Of a stretch of 64,000 nucleotides of DNA, positions 46,523 to 55,552 are shown piece after piece. Both the position numbers and the translations under genes were made by a program. Location of the stretch: NCBI RefSeq assembly GCF_003003215.1, contig NZ_PVUF01000004.1:186001-250000 (forward strand), read 5' to 3'. Within the stretch, counting starts at the first letter, position 1. Every line of letters begins with the position of its first letter. The stretch comes from Tritonibacter scottomollicae. Its GTDB lineage: Bacteria; Pseudomonadota; Alphaproteobacteria; Rhodobacterales; Rhodobacteraceae. The notes beneath the pieces are model-generated. The model was given only the letters and a program-made list of their open reading frames with translations, did no database searches and had not been told where the DNA came from.

Positions 46523-47767
46523 TCACTTTTGCGTGGCGGCGGCACGGGCTGCCAGCTTCAGGCACATCTGCGTCGCCAGCGACATATCCTGAACCGAGAT
46601 CCACTCCAAGGGGCCATGAATGCATTGCATGCCGGTAAAGACATTCGGCGTAGGTGTGCCGAATTCGGTCAGGCGGGAGCCGTCGGTGCCACCGCGGATC
46701 GGCACCGAGACCGGCTCCAGCCCGAGATCGCGGCAGGCGTCGCGGGCCAGCTCCACCGGAGTCATGTCCTGTTCCAGCCAGTAGCGCATGTTGCGGTATT
46801 GCGGCGTGATCTCGCAGGTGATCTCGGCCCTCGGTTCCGTGGCGGCGACCGCGGCACAGACCTGACGCAGCAGCGCGCCCTTGGCCTCCAGCCCGTCACG
46901 TTCGAAGTCGCGCAGGATGAAGCGGATCTCCATCTCGGAGGAGCCGCCCAGCATGTCGGTGGCATGGATGAAGCCGTCGCGCGCATCGGTGGTTTCCGGC
47001 GTCATGGTGGCCTGCGGCAGGGTCTGAACGATCTTTGAGGCGAGGTGGATGGCGTTGACCATCTTTTCCTTGGCAAAGCCCGGGTGGATCGACACGCCGG
47101 TGATTTTCACCACGGCGCGGTCGGCAGAAAAGCTCTCATATTCGATCTCGCCCACTCTGCCACCGTCGAGCGTATAGGCAAAATTTGCCCCCAGGTCCTG
47201 TTCCAGCTGTGGCTGCACGCCACGGCCGATTTCCTCATCCGGGGTGAAGGCTATGCGGATCGGCGGGCGGGGGGCATCGGGGGTTTGCAGCAGATGTTCG
47301 GCCATAGTCATGATGATCGCGACGCCGGCCTTGTCATCCGCGCCCAGCAGCGTGGTGCCGGAGGCGGTGATCAGGTCGTGGCCGATCTTTTCGGCCAGAT
47401 AGGGGTGGTCGGCGGGGGAGAGTACCAGGTCGGGATCGTCCGGAAAGCTGATGTCGCCGCCGTTGTAGCCTTTGATGACGCGGGGTTTGACGCCGGTCGC
47501 GTTGAACTGCGGTGCGGTGTCCACATGGGCGAGGAAACCCACGGTGGGGGCGTCCGTTGTGCCGGGTATGGTGGCGAGCACAGCGCCGTAGCCGGTGAGA
47601 GTGACGTCCTGCGCGCCTATCGCGGTCAGCTCGTCCCGCAGGAGGTTCAGCATGTCGAACTGGATTTCGGTGCTGGGCGCGGTGGGGGAGTTTTCGTCGC
47701 TCTGGCTGTCGATGGCGGCGTAGCGGGTCAGGCGGGATTCGAGGACGGCGTTGAAGGCGTTGGACAT
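46523..47767 (-). CDS. pepT: Peptidase T (M20B tripeptidase)
   Basis: 414 residues from ATG 47767. PepT removes the N-terminal residue of tripeptides. Metal and catalytic motifs: HVDTAPQFN (first zinc site), LLGADDKAGVAI (bridging Asp), FTPDEEIGRG (catalytic Glu), YTLDGG and the final ECIHGPLEW-type His (MQCIHGPLEWIS). Upstream in-frame residues show no PepT similarity. The length matches the family. Confidence 0.94.
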   Translation of the reverse strand: MSNAFNAVLESRLTRYAAIDSQSDENSPTAPSTEIQFDMLNLLRDELTAIGAQDVTLTGYGAVLATIPGTTDAPTVGFLAHVDTAPQFNATGVKPRVIKGYNGGDISFPDDPDLVLSPADHPYLAEKIGHDLITASGTTLLGADDKAGVAIIMTMAEHLLQTPDAPRPPIRIAFTPDEEIGRGVQPQLEQDLGANFAYTLDGGRVGEIEYESFSADRAVVKITGVSIHPGFAKEKMVNAIHLASKIVQTLPQATMTPETTDARDGFIHATDMLGGSSEMEIRFILRDFERDGLEAKGALLRQVCAAVAATEPRAEITCEITPQYRNMRYWLEQDMTPVELARDACRDLGLEPVSVPIRGGTDGSRLTEFGTPTPNVFTGMQCIHGPLEWISVQDMSLATQMCLKLAARAAATQK

Positions 47768-47889
47768 CGGGGTGGCTCCTGCTGTTGGCGGCAAGATCGC
47801 GGAGGGGCGCGGGGAGGTCAAGCGCCCTTGCGGTGCAGCACGCGCCGGGGCAGGGTGCAGGGATTGGATGGGGACGGTTTGGGCAGGCA

Positions 47890-49200
47890 ATGGTTCAGGT
47901 TGAAGAGATTACGGATCGCGAGAGTTTTGAGGTGTGGCTGGAGGCGCTGCCGGAGGATCGGCGCTATGAGGTCGCGGTCACTTTGGCGACACGCTGCGCG
48001 CTGCGGGTGTTTCCGATCTGGGCCGCGGCGATGCAGCAGCGCTGGGCGCGCACAGGTGATTTGATACCCTTACCGTCATTGCGCAGCATGTTGATATCCG
48101 GGGGGGCGGTCAAAACGCCAACCCCGGATATCAGAAACGCCGTCCGCGCCGCCGCCGCCGACGCCTACGCCTACGCCGCCGTCCGCGTCGCCGCCGCCGC
48201 CGCCGCCGCCGCCGCCGTCCGCGCCTCCGCCGCCTCCGCCGCCGCCGCCGACGCCGCCGCCTACGTCAACGCCTCCGCCGCCTACGCCGCCGACGCCGCC
48301 GACGCCGCCTACGCCTCCGCCGAAATATGGGGTCTTCTCCGTCAAGATATTCAGGTGATTGTTCGTGGGGACGACCTGCTGACGCTGCCACTTTGGCCCG
48401 AGGCGACCCCGGACAATATTGCAACCGCTTGGACCAGCGGTCGGACCTGGATGCAGGACACTCCCGGCTACAGCTTCTGGATACGCTGGTATGAGGCCAT
48501 TCTAGAAGGGCGCCCGCTGACGGGTGACTGGCAGAGCCATTGGCGGTTGATGCATGACATCGCCCTGATCGCGCCAGAGGATTGGGACAAGGGGGCAGAG
48601 CATTTGGCGGGGGTGGTTGAGGAGATCGAAGATCGGAATAGACAAAAGAACCCGCCGGTTTCGACCCAGACTGCAACACTGTCCCAGATTTCTACGCGAA
48701 CTGTGCAAGCCGCCCTTCGCAGTAATCGTTTGACGCTTCCACCGACACTGGATGCCATCTATGGGCACCTTGATCTTGAAATTCAACGTCTTAAGGGCAT
48801 CAATCACTGGCCGGATCAGGCAACTCTGGATGAAGCGCGCGCGCTGATTGCGCGGCTTTGTGCAATGCTGGAGGCTGTGCGGCAGCTGAAAGAGGAAAGT
48901 GAGGCGCTGCCGCAGGTCCCGACGATGGAGGATGCAGAAAGGGTAAAATTCTCGCTCAGTAAGCTCCATCGCGAACTGACGTCTTGGCCCGCCGGAAAAG
49001 AGCCTGAACTTGCAGACGCCTCCTGGAGAATGGGGCTTGTTGGCTTGTCGGCAGGTGTCTTTTGCATGTTTGGTGCCCCAGCTTTGGTCGGTGCCGGGGT
49101 AGGGGCGATGTTCTTCGGTTCAAAGCACTTGGAGCAGGGGGCAAAAGCTGTGAAGTCTCTTCAGGGAATAAAGGTTGGTGCCGGTGACGGTGACGCTTGA
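47890..49200 (+). CDS. Uncharacterised protein with Ala-rich repeat and C-terminal hydrophobic segment
   Basis: 436 residues from ATG 47890. Domains in order: residues 1-82, helical with conserved-looking Trp and Arg; 83-144, a tract of Ala with Tyr, Asp, Ser, Val and Arg in which all 62 codons end in C; ~145-235, a Trp-rich domain (LTLPLWPEATPDNIA, then FWIRWYEAILEGRPLTGDW and APEDWDKGAEHL); ~270-370, helical; ~378-412, a Gly-rich hydrophobic hairpin (GLVGLSAGVFCMFGAPALVG) that could span or insert in a membrane. I have seen the Trp-rich part in other uncharacterised alphaproteobacterial proteins but know no function. It is an accessory-looking gene between pepT and gatB, followed by a palindromic element. 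Confidence 0.75.
   Translation: MVQVEEITDRESFEVWLEALPEDRRYEVAVTLATRCALRVFPIWAAAMQQRWARTGDLIPLPSLRSMLISGGAVKTPTPDIRNAVRAAAADAYAYAAVRVAAAAAAAAAVRASAASAAAADAAAYVNASAAYAADAADAAYASAEIWGLLRQDIQVIVRGDDLLTLPLWPEATPDNIATAWTSGRTWMQDTPGYSFWIRWYEAILEGRPLTGDWQSHWRLMHDIALIAPEDWDKGAEHLAGVVEEIEDRNRQKNPPVSTQTATLSQISTRTVQAALRSNRLTLPPTLDAIYGHLDLEIQRLKGINHWPDQATLDEARALIARLCAMLEAVRQLKEESEALPQVPTMEDAERVKFSLSKLHRELTSWPAGKEPELADASWRMGLVGLSAGVFCMFGAPALVGAGVGAMFFGSKHLEQGAKAVKSLQGIKVGAGDGDA
48136..48321 (+). repeat. Degenerate GCC-type trinucleotide repeat in the coding frame
   Basis: 62 codons in a row drawn only from GCC, TAC, GAC, TCC, GTC, CGC and AAC, including nine consecutive GCC near 48190-48216. Every codon ends in C. 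The pattern suggests growth by replication slippage of a GCC array with later substitution, held in frame. Confidence 0.85.
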
Positions 49201-49207
49201 ACACGAA

Positions 49208-49359
49208 GGGCAGCGCCCGACCGAGGAGGGGCAAAGCCCCCGCCGTTTTGCCGGAGGCAAACCTGCGGTTTGACGCGGCGGGCGGGGGCTGCCCGGCCTG
49301 TCGTCCGGGCCGAGGGCTTGAATGGCTGTTTCATACCCACCCGAGGTCGGGCGCTGTCC
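49208..49359. repeat. Palindromic element, family member 2
   Basis: GGGCAGCGCCCGACC (49208-49222) and GGTCGGGCGCTGTCC (49345-49359) are inverted arms with one mismatch, shared with the element at 15844-15900. The ~120 bp between the arms include further GC-rich inverted segments (GCCCCCGCCG ... CGGCGGGCGGGGGC). It lies between the Ala-rich gene and the gatB terminator. Confidence 0.65.
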
Positions 49360-49370
49360 AGTTGTTGCAA

Positions 49371-49404
49371 AACGAAAGAGGGCGACCCGATGGGCCGCCC
49401 TTTG
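49371..49404 (-). terminator. Intrinsic terminator of gatB
   Basis: AGGGCG (49379-49384) pairs with CGCCCT (49396-49401); on the minus strand it is followed by CTTTCGTTTT. It lies 22 bp after the gatB stop. Confidence 0.6.
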
Positions 49405-49425
49405 TCATTCGATTGATCCCGAGCC

Positions 49426-50934
49426 TCAGCCCAGTTTCTTGGCAACCAGCTCGTTCACCGCCTTGGGGTTGGCCTTGCCACCGGTGGCTTTCATCACCTG
49501 ACCGACGAACCAGCCCGCGAGTTTCGGGTTCTGTTTCGCCTTTTCCACCTGTGCGGGGTTGGCGGCGATGATCTCGTCCAGGGCGGACTCGATGGCGCCG
49601 GTATCCGTCACCTGCTTCATGCCGCGCTCTTCGACGATCTGCGCCGGGTCGCCGCCTTCGGTATAGACGATCTCGAACAGATCCTTGGCGATCTTGCCGG
49701 AGATGGCGTCCGAGGCGATGAGGTCGATCACGCCACCGAGTTGCGCCGGGGAGACCGGGCTGTCGGTGATGTCCTTGTCATCCTTCTTCAGGCGACCGAA
49801 GAGTTCGTTGATAACCCAGTTTGCAGACAGCTTGCCGCTGCGTCCCTCGGCCACGGCGTCGAAGTAATTGGCGCTCTCCAAGTCTGCGGTCAGCACCGAG
49901 GCATCGTAGTCGGTAAGGCCGAAGTCCTTGATGAAACGCGCTTTCTTTTCGTCCGGCAGCTCGGGCAGGTTGGCTTTGATACCGTCCACCCAATCCTGTT
50001 CGATCTCCAGCGGCAGCAGGTCCGGGTCGGGGAAGTAGCGGTAGTCATGCGCCTCTTCCTTGGAGCGCATCGAGCGCGTCTCGCCCTTGTCGGGATCATA
50101 AAGCCGGGTTTCCTGATCCACAGTGCCGCCACCTTCGACGATGGCGATTTGCCGGCGGGCCTCGACCTCGATCGCCTGCTGGATAAAGCGCATGGAGTTC
50201 ATGTTCTTGATCTCGCAGCGGGTGCCGAGATGGGAGAAATCCTGTGTTTCTTGATATTTCTCATACTGACCGGCGCGGCAGATGGAGACGTTCACATCGG
50301 CGCGCAGGTTGCCGTTTTGCATGTTGCCGTCGCAGGTGCCCAAGTAGCGCAGGATCTGGCGCAGCTTGACGATATAGGCGGCGGCCTCTTCGGGGCCACG
50401 GATGTCAGGGCGCGAGACGATCTCCATCAGGCAGACGCCCGTGCGGTTCAGGTCCACAAAGGACATCGACGGGTCCATGTCGTGGATCGACTTGCCGGCG
50501 TCCTGCTCCATGTGGATGCGCTCAATCCGCACTGTGCGCGCGGTGCCGTCGCCCAGTTCCACCAGCACTTCGCCTTCACCCACGATAGGATGGTAGAGCT
50601 GCGAGATCTGATAGCCCTGCGGCAGATCGGGGTAGAAATAGTTCTTGCGATCAAAGGCGGACCAGAGGTTGATGTCAGCCTTGAGGCCCAACCCGGTGCG
50701 CACGGCCTGTTCGACGCAGTAGTCGTTGATGACGGGCAGCATGCCGGGCATGGCCGCATCCACAAAGGCGACGTTGGAGTTCGGCTCGGCGCCAAACTGG
50801 GTGGAGGCACCGGAAAACAGCTTCGCATTGGAGCTGACCTGGGCATGCACCTCCATGCCGATGACCAGTTCCCAGTCATGCTTGGCGCCCGCGATCACCT
50901 TGGGCTTGGGGAGTTCATATGTCAGGTCGAGCAT
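49426..50934 (-). CDS. gatB: Asp/Glu-tRNA amidotransferase subunit GatB
   Basis: 502 residues from ATG 50934 with AAGGG upstream. GatB binds misacylated Glu-tRNAGln or Asp-tRNAAsn and, with GatA and GatC, amidates it. Signatures: [20 protein letters not shown] at the start, [42 protein letters not shown] and the C-terminal helical and tail domain ending in [15 protein letters not shown]. gatA and gatC are not in this window. Divergent from tex; the 214-bp gap holds both promoters. Confidence 0.96.
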   Translation of the reverse strand: MLDLTYELPKPKVIAGAKHDWELVIGMEVHAQVSSNAKLFSGASTQFGAEPNSNVAFVDAAMPGMLPVINDYCVEQAVRTGLGLKADINLWSAFDRKNYFYPDLPQGYQISQLYHPIVGEGEVLVELGDGTARTVRIERIHMEQDAGKSIHDMDPSMSFVDLNRTGVCLMEIVSRPDIRGPEEAAAYIVKLRQILRYLGTCDGNMQNGNLRADVNVSICRAGQYEKYQETQDFSHLGTRCEIKNMNSMRFIQQAIEVEARRQIAIVEGGGTVDQETRLYDPDKGETRSMRSKEEAHDYRYFPDPDLLPLEIEQDWVDGIKANLPELPDEKKARFIKDFGLTDYDASVLTADLESANYFDAVAEGRSGKLSANWVINELFGRLKKDDKDITDSPVSPAQLGGVIDLIASDAISGKIAKDLFEIVYTEGGDPAQIVEERGMKQVTDTGAIESALDEIIAANPAQVEKAKQNPKLAGWFVGQVMKATGGKANPKAVNELVAKKLG

Positions 50935-51148
50935 GTGCAGCCCTTTTTTGATTGATCCATCTGTTCCCTCGCGTTCTAGGCGGGCGCGGGCAGAGGGGCA
51001 AGGGGGCAATGGTCCAAACCGTCGTCCACTGTGGCCTGCGAGGGGCCGCCGGTGGTGCAATGCCCTCTTGGCGGGCGTCGCGCGCGTCGGTATGACGGAT
51101 GTCCCGGCGCGTCGTCGTGCCGCGAGAATTCTGACAGGAGGCCGTTCC

Positions 51149-53509
51149 TTGGACACCACGCCCGAGACCCATGTGCGCATTGCCCAGACGATTGCAGGCG
51201 AAATCAACGCCAGCGCCAAACAAGTCAGCGCCGCGGTGGCGCTGCTGGACGAAGGGGCGACCGTGCCCTTCGTTGCGCGCTACCGCAAGGAAGCCACGGG
51301 CGGGCTGGATGACACCCAGCTGCGGACGCTGAATGAACGGCTGGACTACCTGCGTGAGATGGAAAAGCGCCGCGCGGCGATCCTCGAGTCGATCCGGTCG
51401 CAGGACAAGCTGAGTGATGACCTGGCGCGCGCCATCGCCAAGGCGGAGACCAAGGCGCAGTTGGAAGACATCTATCTTCCCTACAAGCCCAAGCGCCGCA
51501 CCAAGGCGATGATCGCGCGGGAAAACGGGCTGGAGCCGCTGCTGGAGGCCATTCTTGCGGATCGCAGCGCCGATCCCGAAGCGCTCGCGGCGGGCTACCT
51601 GTCAGAGGCGGTGCCGGGCAGCAAGGACGCGCTGAACGGTGCGCGCGACATCCTGACCGAGCGCTTGACGGAAAACGCCGATCTGCTGGGCCGCCTGCGT
51701 GGATATATGCAAAGCGAGGCGGTGCTGACCGCCAAGCTGGTCGAGGGACAAGAGCAGGCGGGGGCGAAATTCTCCGACTATTTCGATCATTCCGAGGCCT
51801 GGAAAAACGTGCCTTCGCACCGGGCGCTGGCGATGCTGCGGGGATCGAACGAAGGCGTGTTGACGCTGGACATCGCCCCGCCGGGCGAGGAGGGCGTGAC
51901 CCGCGCCGAGGAAATGGTTGCGGCCGTCCTCGATGTGCGCGGCAGTGCACCGGGTGACAAATGGCTGCGCAAGGTGGCGGGCTGGTGCTGGCGGGTGAAG
52001 CTGTCGCTGTCGATGATGCTGGAGCTGATGGGCGATCTGCGGGGTCGTGCGCAGGACGAGGCAATCCAGGTCTTTGCCCGCAATCTCAAGGATTTGCTGT
52101 TTGCCGCCCCGGCCGGTGCGCGACCGACTCTCGGGCTGGACCCGGGCATTCGCACCGGCGTCAAGGCGGCGGTGGTTGACGCCACCGGGAAAGTGGTGGC
52201 CACCGAGACCCTGTACCCATTCCAGCCGAAGAACGATCTGCGCGGGGCGCAGGTCTCCATCCTGAAGCTGATCGCAGAACATGGCGTCGAGTTGATCGCC
52301 ATCGGCAATGGCACCGCCAGCCGCGAGACCGAGCGCATGGTGGCCGAGGTCATCAAGAACCTACCCGCAAAGGTGAAGACCCCGACCAAGGTGGTGGTCT
52401 CCGAAGCGGGGGCCTCGGTCTACTCGGCCTCCGAGCTGGCGGCGCGGGAGTTCCCGGATCTGGACGTCAGCTTGCGCGGTGCAGTGTCGATCGCCCGCCG
52501 CCTGCAGGACCCGCTGGCGGAACTGGTCAAGATCGAACCCAAGAGCATCGGCGTGGGGCAATACCAGCACGATGTGGACCAGCACAAACTCTCCAAATCG
52601 CTGGAGGCAGTCATCGAGGATGTGGTGAACGCGGTGGGCGTCGACCTCAACATGGCCTCGGCGCCGCTCTTGGCGCATGTCTCGGGCCTTGGTCCCGGTT
52701 TGGCCGAAGCCATTGTGGCCCATCGCGACATCAACGGGGCCTTTGCCACCCGCAAGGAGCTGCTGAAAGTCGCCCGCCTCGGTCCCAAGGTGTTTGAGCA
52801 ATGCGCCGGGTTCCTGCGTATCCAGAGCGGAAAGGAGCCGCTGGACGCCTCCGCCGTGCACCCCGAAAGCTATGACGTGGCGCGCAAGATCGTCGCCGCC
52901 TGCGGGCGTGACATCCGCCAGATCATGGGCGACGACAGCGCCCTCAAGGGCGTGCGGGCAGAAGAGTTCGTCGCCGGGGATGTCGGCCTGCCGACGGTGC
53001 GCGACATCTTTGCCGAGCTGGAAAAACCGGGCCGCGACCCGCGTCCGAGTTTCGTGACAGCAAGCTTCACCGATGGGGTGGAGCAGATCACCGACCTCAA
53101 ACCCGGCATGGTGCTGGAAGGCACGGTGACCAATGTCGCGGCCTTCGGGGCCTTTGTCGACGTCGGCGTGCATCAGGACGGGTTGGTGCATGTCAGCCAG
53201 CTGGCGGATAAATTCGTCAAGGATCCGCATGAGGTGGTCAAGACCGGTCAGGTGGTGAAGGTCACCGTGGTCGAGGTGGATGTGCCCAGAAAGCGCATTG
53301 GCCTGACCATGAAGAAGGACGGCGGTGCCTCGGCACGGGATGAGCGCAACGCCCGTGGCCCGGCCAAAGGCGACAGCAAGGGCGGCCCCAGGGGGCGCGG
53401 TGCGCAGGCGCCACGGGGCAAGATGTCCGCGGCACCAAAGGGCAGCAAGCCGGGCAATGACACCGGGGCGCTGGGCGCGGCCCTGATGGACGCGTTCAAG
53501 AAGAAATGA
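51149..53509 (+). CDS. tex: Transcription accessory protein Tex
   Basis: 786 residues from TTG 51149, chosen because AGGAGG (51136-51141) lies 7 nt upstream and the protein then starts at the usual place; in-frame ATGs further up lie in gatB. Tex is a nucleic-acid-binding factor related to Spt6. Domains: N-terminal helical ([21 protein letters not shown]), YqgF-like fold ([17 protein letters not shown]), helix-hairpin-helix ([20 protein letters not shown]), and a C-terminal S1 RNA-binding domain ([20 protein letters not shown]), then a basic tail. Length normal. Confidence 0.95.
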   Translation: MDTTPETHVRIAQTIAGEINASAKQVSAAVALLDEGATVPFVARYRKEATGGLDDTQLRTLNERLDYLREMEKRRAAILESIRSQDKLSDDLARAIAKAETKAQLEDIYLPYKPKRRTKAMIARENGLEPLLEAILADRSADPEALAAGYLSEAVPGSKDALNGARDILTERLTENADLLGRLRGYMQSEAVLTAKLVEGQEQAGAKFSDYFDHSEAWKNVPSHRALAMLRGSNEGVLTLDIAPPGEEGVTRAEEMVAAVLDVRGSAPGDKWLRKVAGWCWRVKLSLSMMLELMGDLRGRAQDEAIQVFARNLKDLLFAAPAGARPTLGLDPGIRTGVKAAVVDATGKVVATETLYPFQPKNDLRGAQVSILKLIAEHGVELIAIGNGTASRETERMVAEVIKNLPAKVKTPTKVVVSEAGASVYSASELAAREFPDLDVSLRGAVSIARRLQDPLAELVKIEPKSIGVGQYQHDVDQHKLSKSLEAVIEDVVNAVGVDLNMASAPLLAHVSGLGPGLAEAIVAHRDINGAFATRKELLKVARLGPKVFEQCAGFLRIQSGKEPLDASAVHPESYDVARKIVAACGRDIRQIMGDDSALKGVRAEEFVAGDVGLPTVRDIFAELEKPGRDPRPSFVTASFTDGVEQITDLKPGMVLEGTVTNVAAFGAFVDVGVHQDGLVHVSQLADKFVKDPHEVVKTGQVVKVTVVEVDVPRKRIGLTMKKDGGASARDERNARGPAKGDSKGGPRGRGAQAPRGKMSAAPKGSKPGNDTGALGAALMDAFKKK

Positions 53510-53515
53510 AGCGAC

Positions 53516-53542
53516 AGAGGGGGCCCGGCGCCCCCTCTTTTA
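53516..53542 (+). terminator. Intrinsic terminator of tex
   Basis: AGAGGGGG (53516-53523) pairs with CCCCCTCT (53531-53538) around 7 nt, followed by TTTT. It starts 7 bp after the stop codon. Confidence 0.8.
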
Positions 53543-53588
53543 CATTCAGTCGAAGATCCCGGAGCTGAGGGGGCAAGGCCTGGGCCTC

Positions 53589-54986
53589 TTAGCCCGCCAT
53601 CACCTCTGGTCCATCGGGGGTGAACACCACCCGGTGGCCAGCCTCGATCTCGTCCCGGAACAGATCGGCAATGGCGCGCAGGGCATCCTTGCGGCCCCGC
53701 TCGGCAAATTGCCGGACAGAACGCACCTGGGCATCATTGTCGAACCCCGCCGCCGCATGAGCCCAGATCATCGGATGCAGTTCGCGCAGGTGATTGCGGA
53801 TCAGCCAATGGGCGGCCTCGGCGATCTCGGCGCGCACCTGTGCGGCTGCTGGCGGGGTGTCCTGTCCGGGTTTCAGCGCAATGCTGCAATAGGCCGACAG
53901 CAGGTTGATGCGCTCCTGACTGGGAGCGCGGGCCACGATATCGGCCACCCCGTCCAGAAAGAACGCCACATCCACCCCGAGACAGGCCGCATCGGAGCGG
54001 GCCAGCGCGTCGAAATAGACCCACGTGTAACCGGCGGCACCCCAGTGGTCCTGCACCTGCGCCGCGACACGGCGGGCCTCCAGCTCCAGCGCCGAAAGGC
54101 CGCTTGGGCCCTGTTCGGCCAGATGGGTGCCCAAGGCGCGCAGGTGGCGCGGATTGAGCGGATCAAGCCGGATCAGACCGATATAATCATCAGCGATCTG
54201 GCGCAGGTCGGAGCCGGTGTCGCCACAATAGAGCGCGCAGCGCGCGGCGGCCACGAAGGGGCGCGCGGCATCAGGTACTTGCGACAGGAGCGCGCTGGCG
54301 CGGCTCTGATGAGCCTCGGCGCGGCTGGTCAGCGAGGCCCGTGCCCTGTGGTGCGGCTTGCGGGCGAGGGTGCGGCGGCAGGCCCAGGCAATATCCAGAT
54401 GCGTCAGCGCCACCATCGTCGACAACAGCGGCGCGCGGGCCTGCTCCAGGCGCACCCGTTCCAGTGACATGATACCATCCAGCGTGACCCGCTCTGTCAG
54501 GGCCAGACCTTCGTTCAGTGCGTGCTCAACAGCATTCACCACATCGGCGCGGGCGCCATAGGCGATGAGGTCGGCCATGGGCGCCCCGCCCGGGGTCGCC
54601 TCGCGCGCGGCATCGGCGGCGGCGATGCGCTGTTCCAGCGCCTCCCAGCGCTCCTGTCGGGCGAAGAACCGGCCTTCGGCAATGGCGGCATCGGCGGCCT
54701 CGTCCTCGGCATTGGTGGCAAGCACCGGGATCGACAGCACGTCCTCCAGGCTGAGGGGGGCGGCACGATCCGGCGCAGCATCGCCCTTGCGGGACAGCGG
54801 CATGGAGCGCGGCAGGGATAGCCCGCCGGACGACCGCAGCGGTGGTACGTGGCTGGAGATCAGGCGCAGCGCCTTCTTCAAGCCGTCTTTTGCCGGAAGA
54901 GCAGAGAGTGGCATCAGGTGGTCCCGGAGTTGTTCAGCAGTCTTTGGTCTGTCTCCGAGTGTCGGCAAGGTTTGGGGCGCAAACAT
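53589..54986 (-). CDS. Hypothetical protein, alpha-helical
   Basis: 465 residues from ATG 54986; later ATGs (for example 54914) are possible and no start has a clear ribosome site. No domain recognised. Residues 120-465 are almost wholly helical, with repeated helix pairs (ARRTLARKP, LRQIADDYIGLIRLDPLNPRH, then LRALGTHLAEQGPSGL) that look like a TPR-type superhelix. The middle has Cys-containing segments; no signal peptide or membrane segment. Convergent with tex and upstream of no clear partner. A role in protein-protein contact is plausible, no more. Confidence 0.7.
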   Translation of the reverse strand: MFAPQTLPTLGDRPKTAEQLRDHLMPLSALPAKDGLKKALRLISSHVPPLRSSGGLSLPRSMPLSRKGDAAPDRAAPLSLEDVLSIPVLATNAEDEAADAAIAEGRFFARQERWEALEQRIAAADAAREATPGGAPMADLIAYGARADVVNAVEHALNEGLALTERVTLDGIMSLERVRLEQARAPLLSTMVALTHLDIAWACRRTLARKPHHRARASLTSRAEAHQSRASALLSQVPDAARPFVAAARCALYCGDTGSDLRQIADDYIGLIRLDPLNPRHLRALGTHLAEQGPSGLSALELEARRVAAQVQDHWGAAGYTWVYFDALARSDAACLGVDVAFFLDGVADIVARAPSQERINLLSAYCSIALKPGQDTPPAAAQVRAEIAEAAHWLIRNHLRELHPMIWAHAAAGFDNDAQVRSVRQFAERGRKDALRAIADLFRDEIEAGHRVVFTPDGPEVMAG

Positions 54987-55105
54987 GGCAATGAAGGGGT
55001 GTTCGGCGGATGAATTTCGACAGGTCGCCGAGGAATGGCGGCAAAAGCGCGGCATTCTGCCGAATGCGAGCGAGAACTGCGCGAAATTCGGCTGATTGAT
55101 GCAGC

Positions 55106-55552
55106 TCAGAGAACAGTAAAATGCTGTCTTTTAACGACGATAGACCGTTTGGCCAACGCTTCTTCCAGCGCCTGCGGCTTTGGCGTGACTTCGGCCGGAA
55201 TGCGGTGATGGGTGCCGATCTTGGTATGCACGGTGGCCCGGATGGAGAAATCCCAGCGAGTGACCAGCATCACATGGTCGATCTCGTGCAGCGCAATGTC
55301 GGCGGTGCTGCGCGCAGCTTGCCAGCGCAGGTGGTCATCCGTCAGTTCCAGCCAGGCGGCGGGGTTGCGCCACAGCTCCCACAGGGCGGGCAGCACCGGC
55401 AGGGCCAGCAGTACCACGATCCAGCCGCGCGCCTGAAATACCGCCCAGAGTGCGATGAGCGCACAGAGCCAGGCGGCCAGCACGAGCAGGGCGGCGACAG
55501 AGCGCGCGTTCCGTGTGAAACGGAACGCGCCGGGGGCGCCGGGATCAGGCAT
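55106..55552 (-). CDS. Two-helix membrane protein with PH-like C-terminal part
   Basis: 148 residues. Two membrane segments (VAALLVLAAWLCALIALWAV and WIVVLLALPVLPALWEL) followed by ~80 residues of short strands (WLELTDDHLRWQAARS ... IDHVMLVTRWDFSIRATVH), an arrangement like bacterial PH-like membrane proteins. Function unknown. The ATG overlaps the pepN stop by 8 nt, so it is cotranscribed and probably translationally coupled with pepN. Confidence 0.75.
   Translation of the reverse strand: MPDPGAPGAFRFTRNARSVAALLVLAAWLCALIALWAVFQARGWIVVLLALPVLPALWELWRNPAAWLELTDDHLRWQAARSTADIALHEIDHVMLVTRWDFSIRATVHTKIGTHHRIPAEVTPKPQALEEALAKRSIVVKRQHFTVL

Noticed and set aside
48076-48345. Gly-rich minus-strand frame opposite the Ala-rich tract
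   Set aside because: It is only the complement of the GCC repeat.
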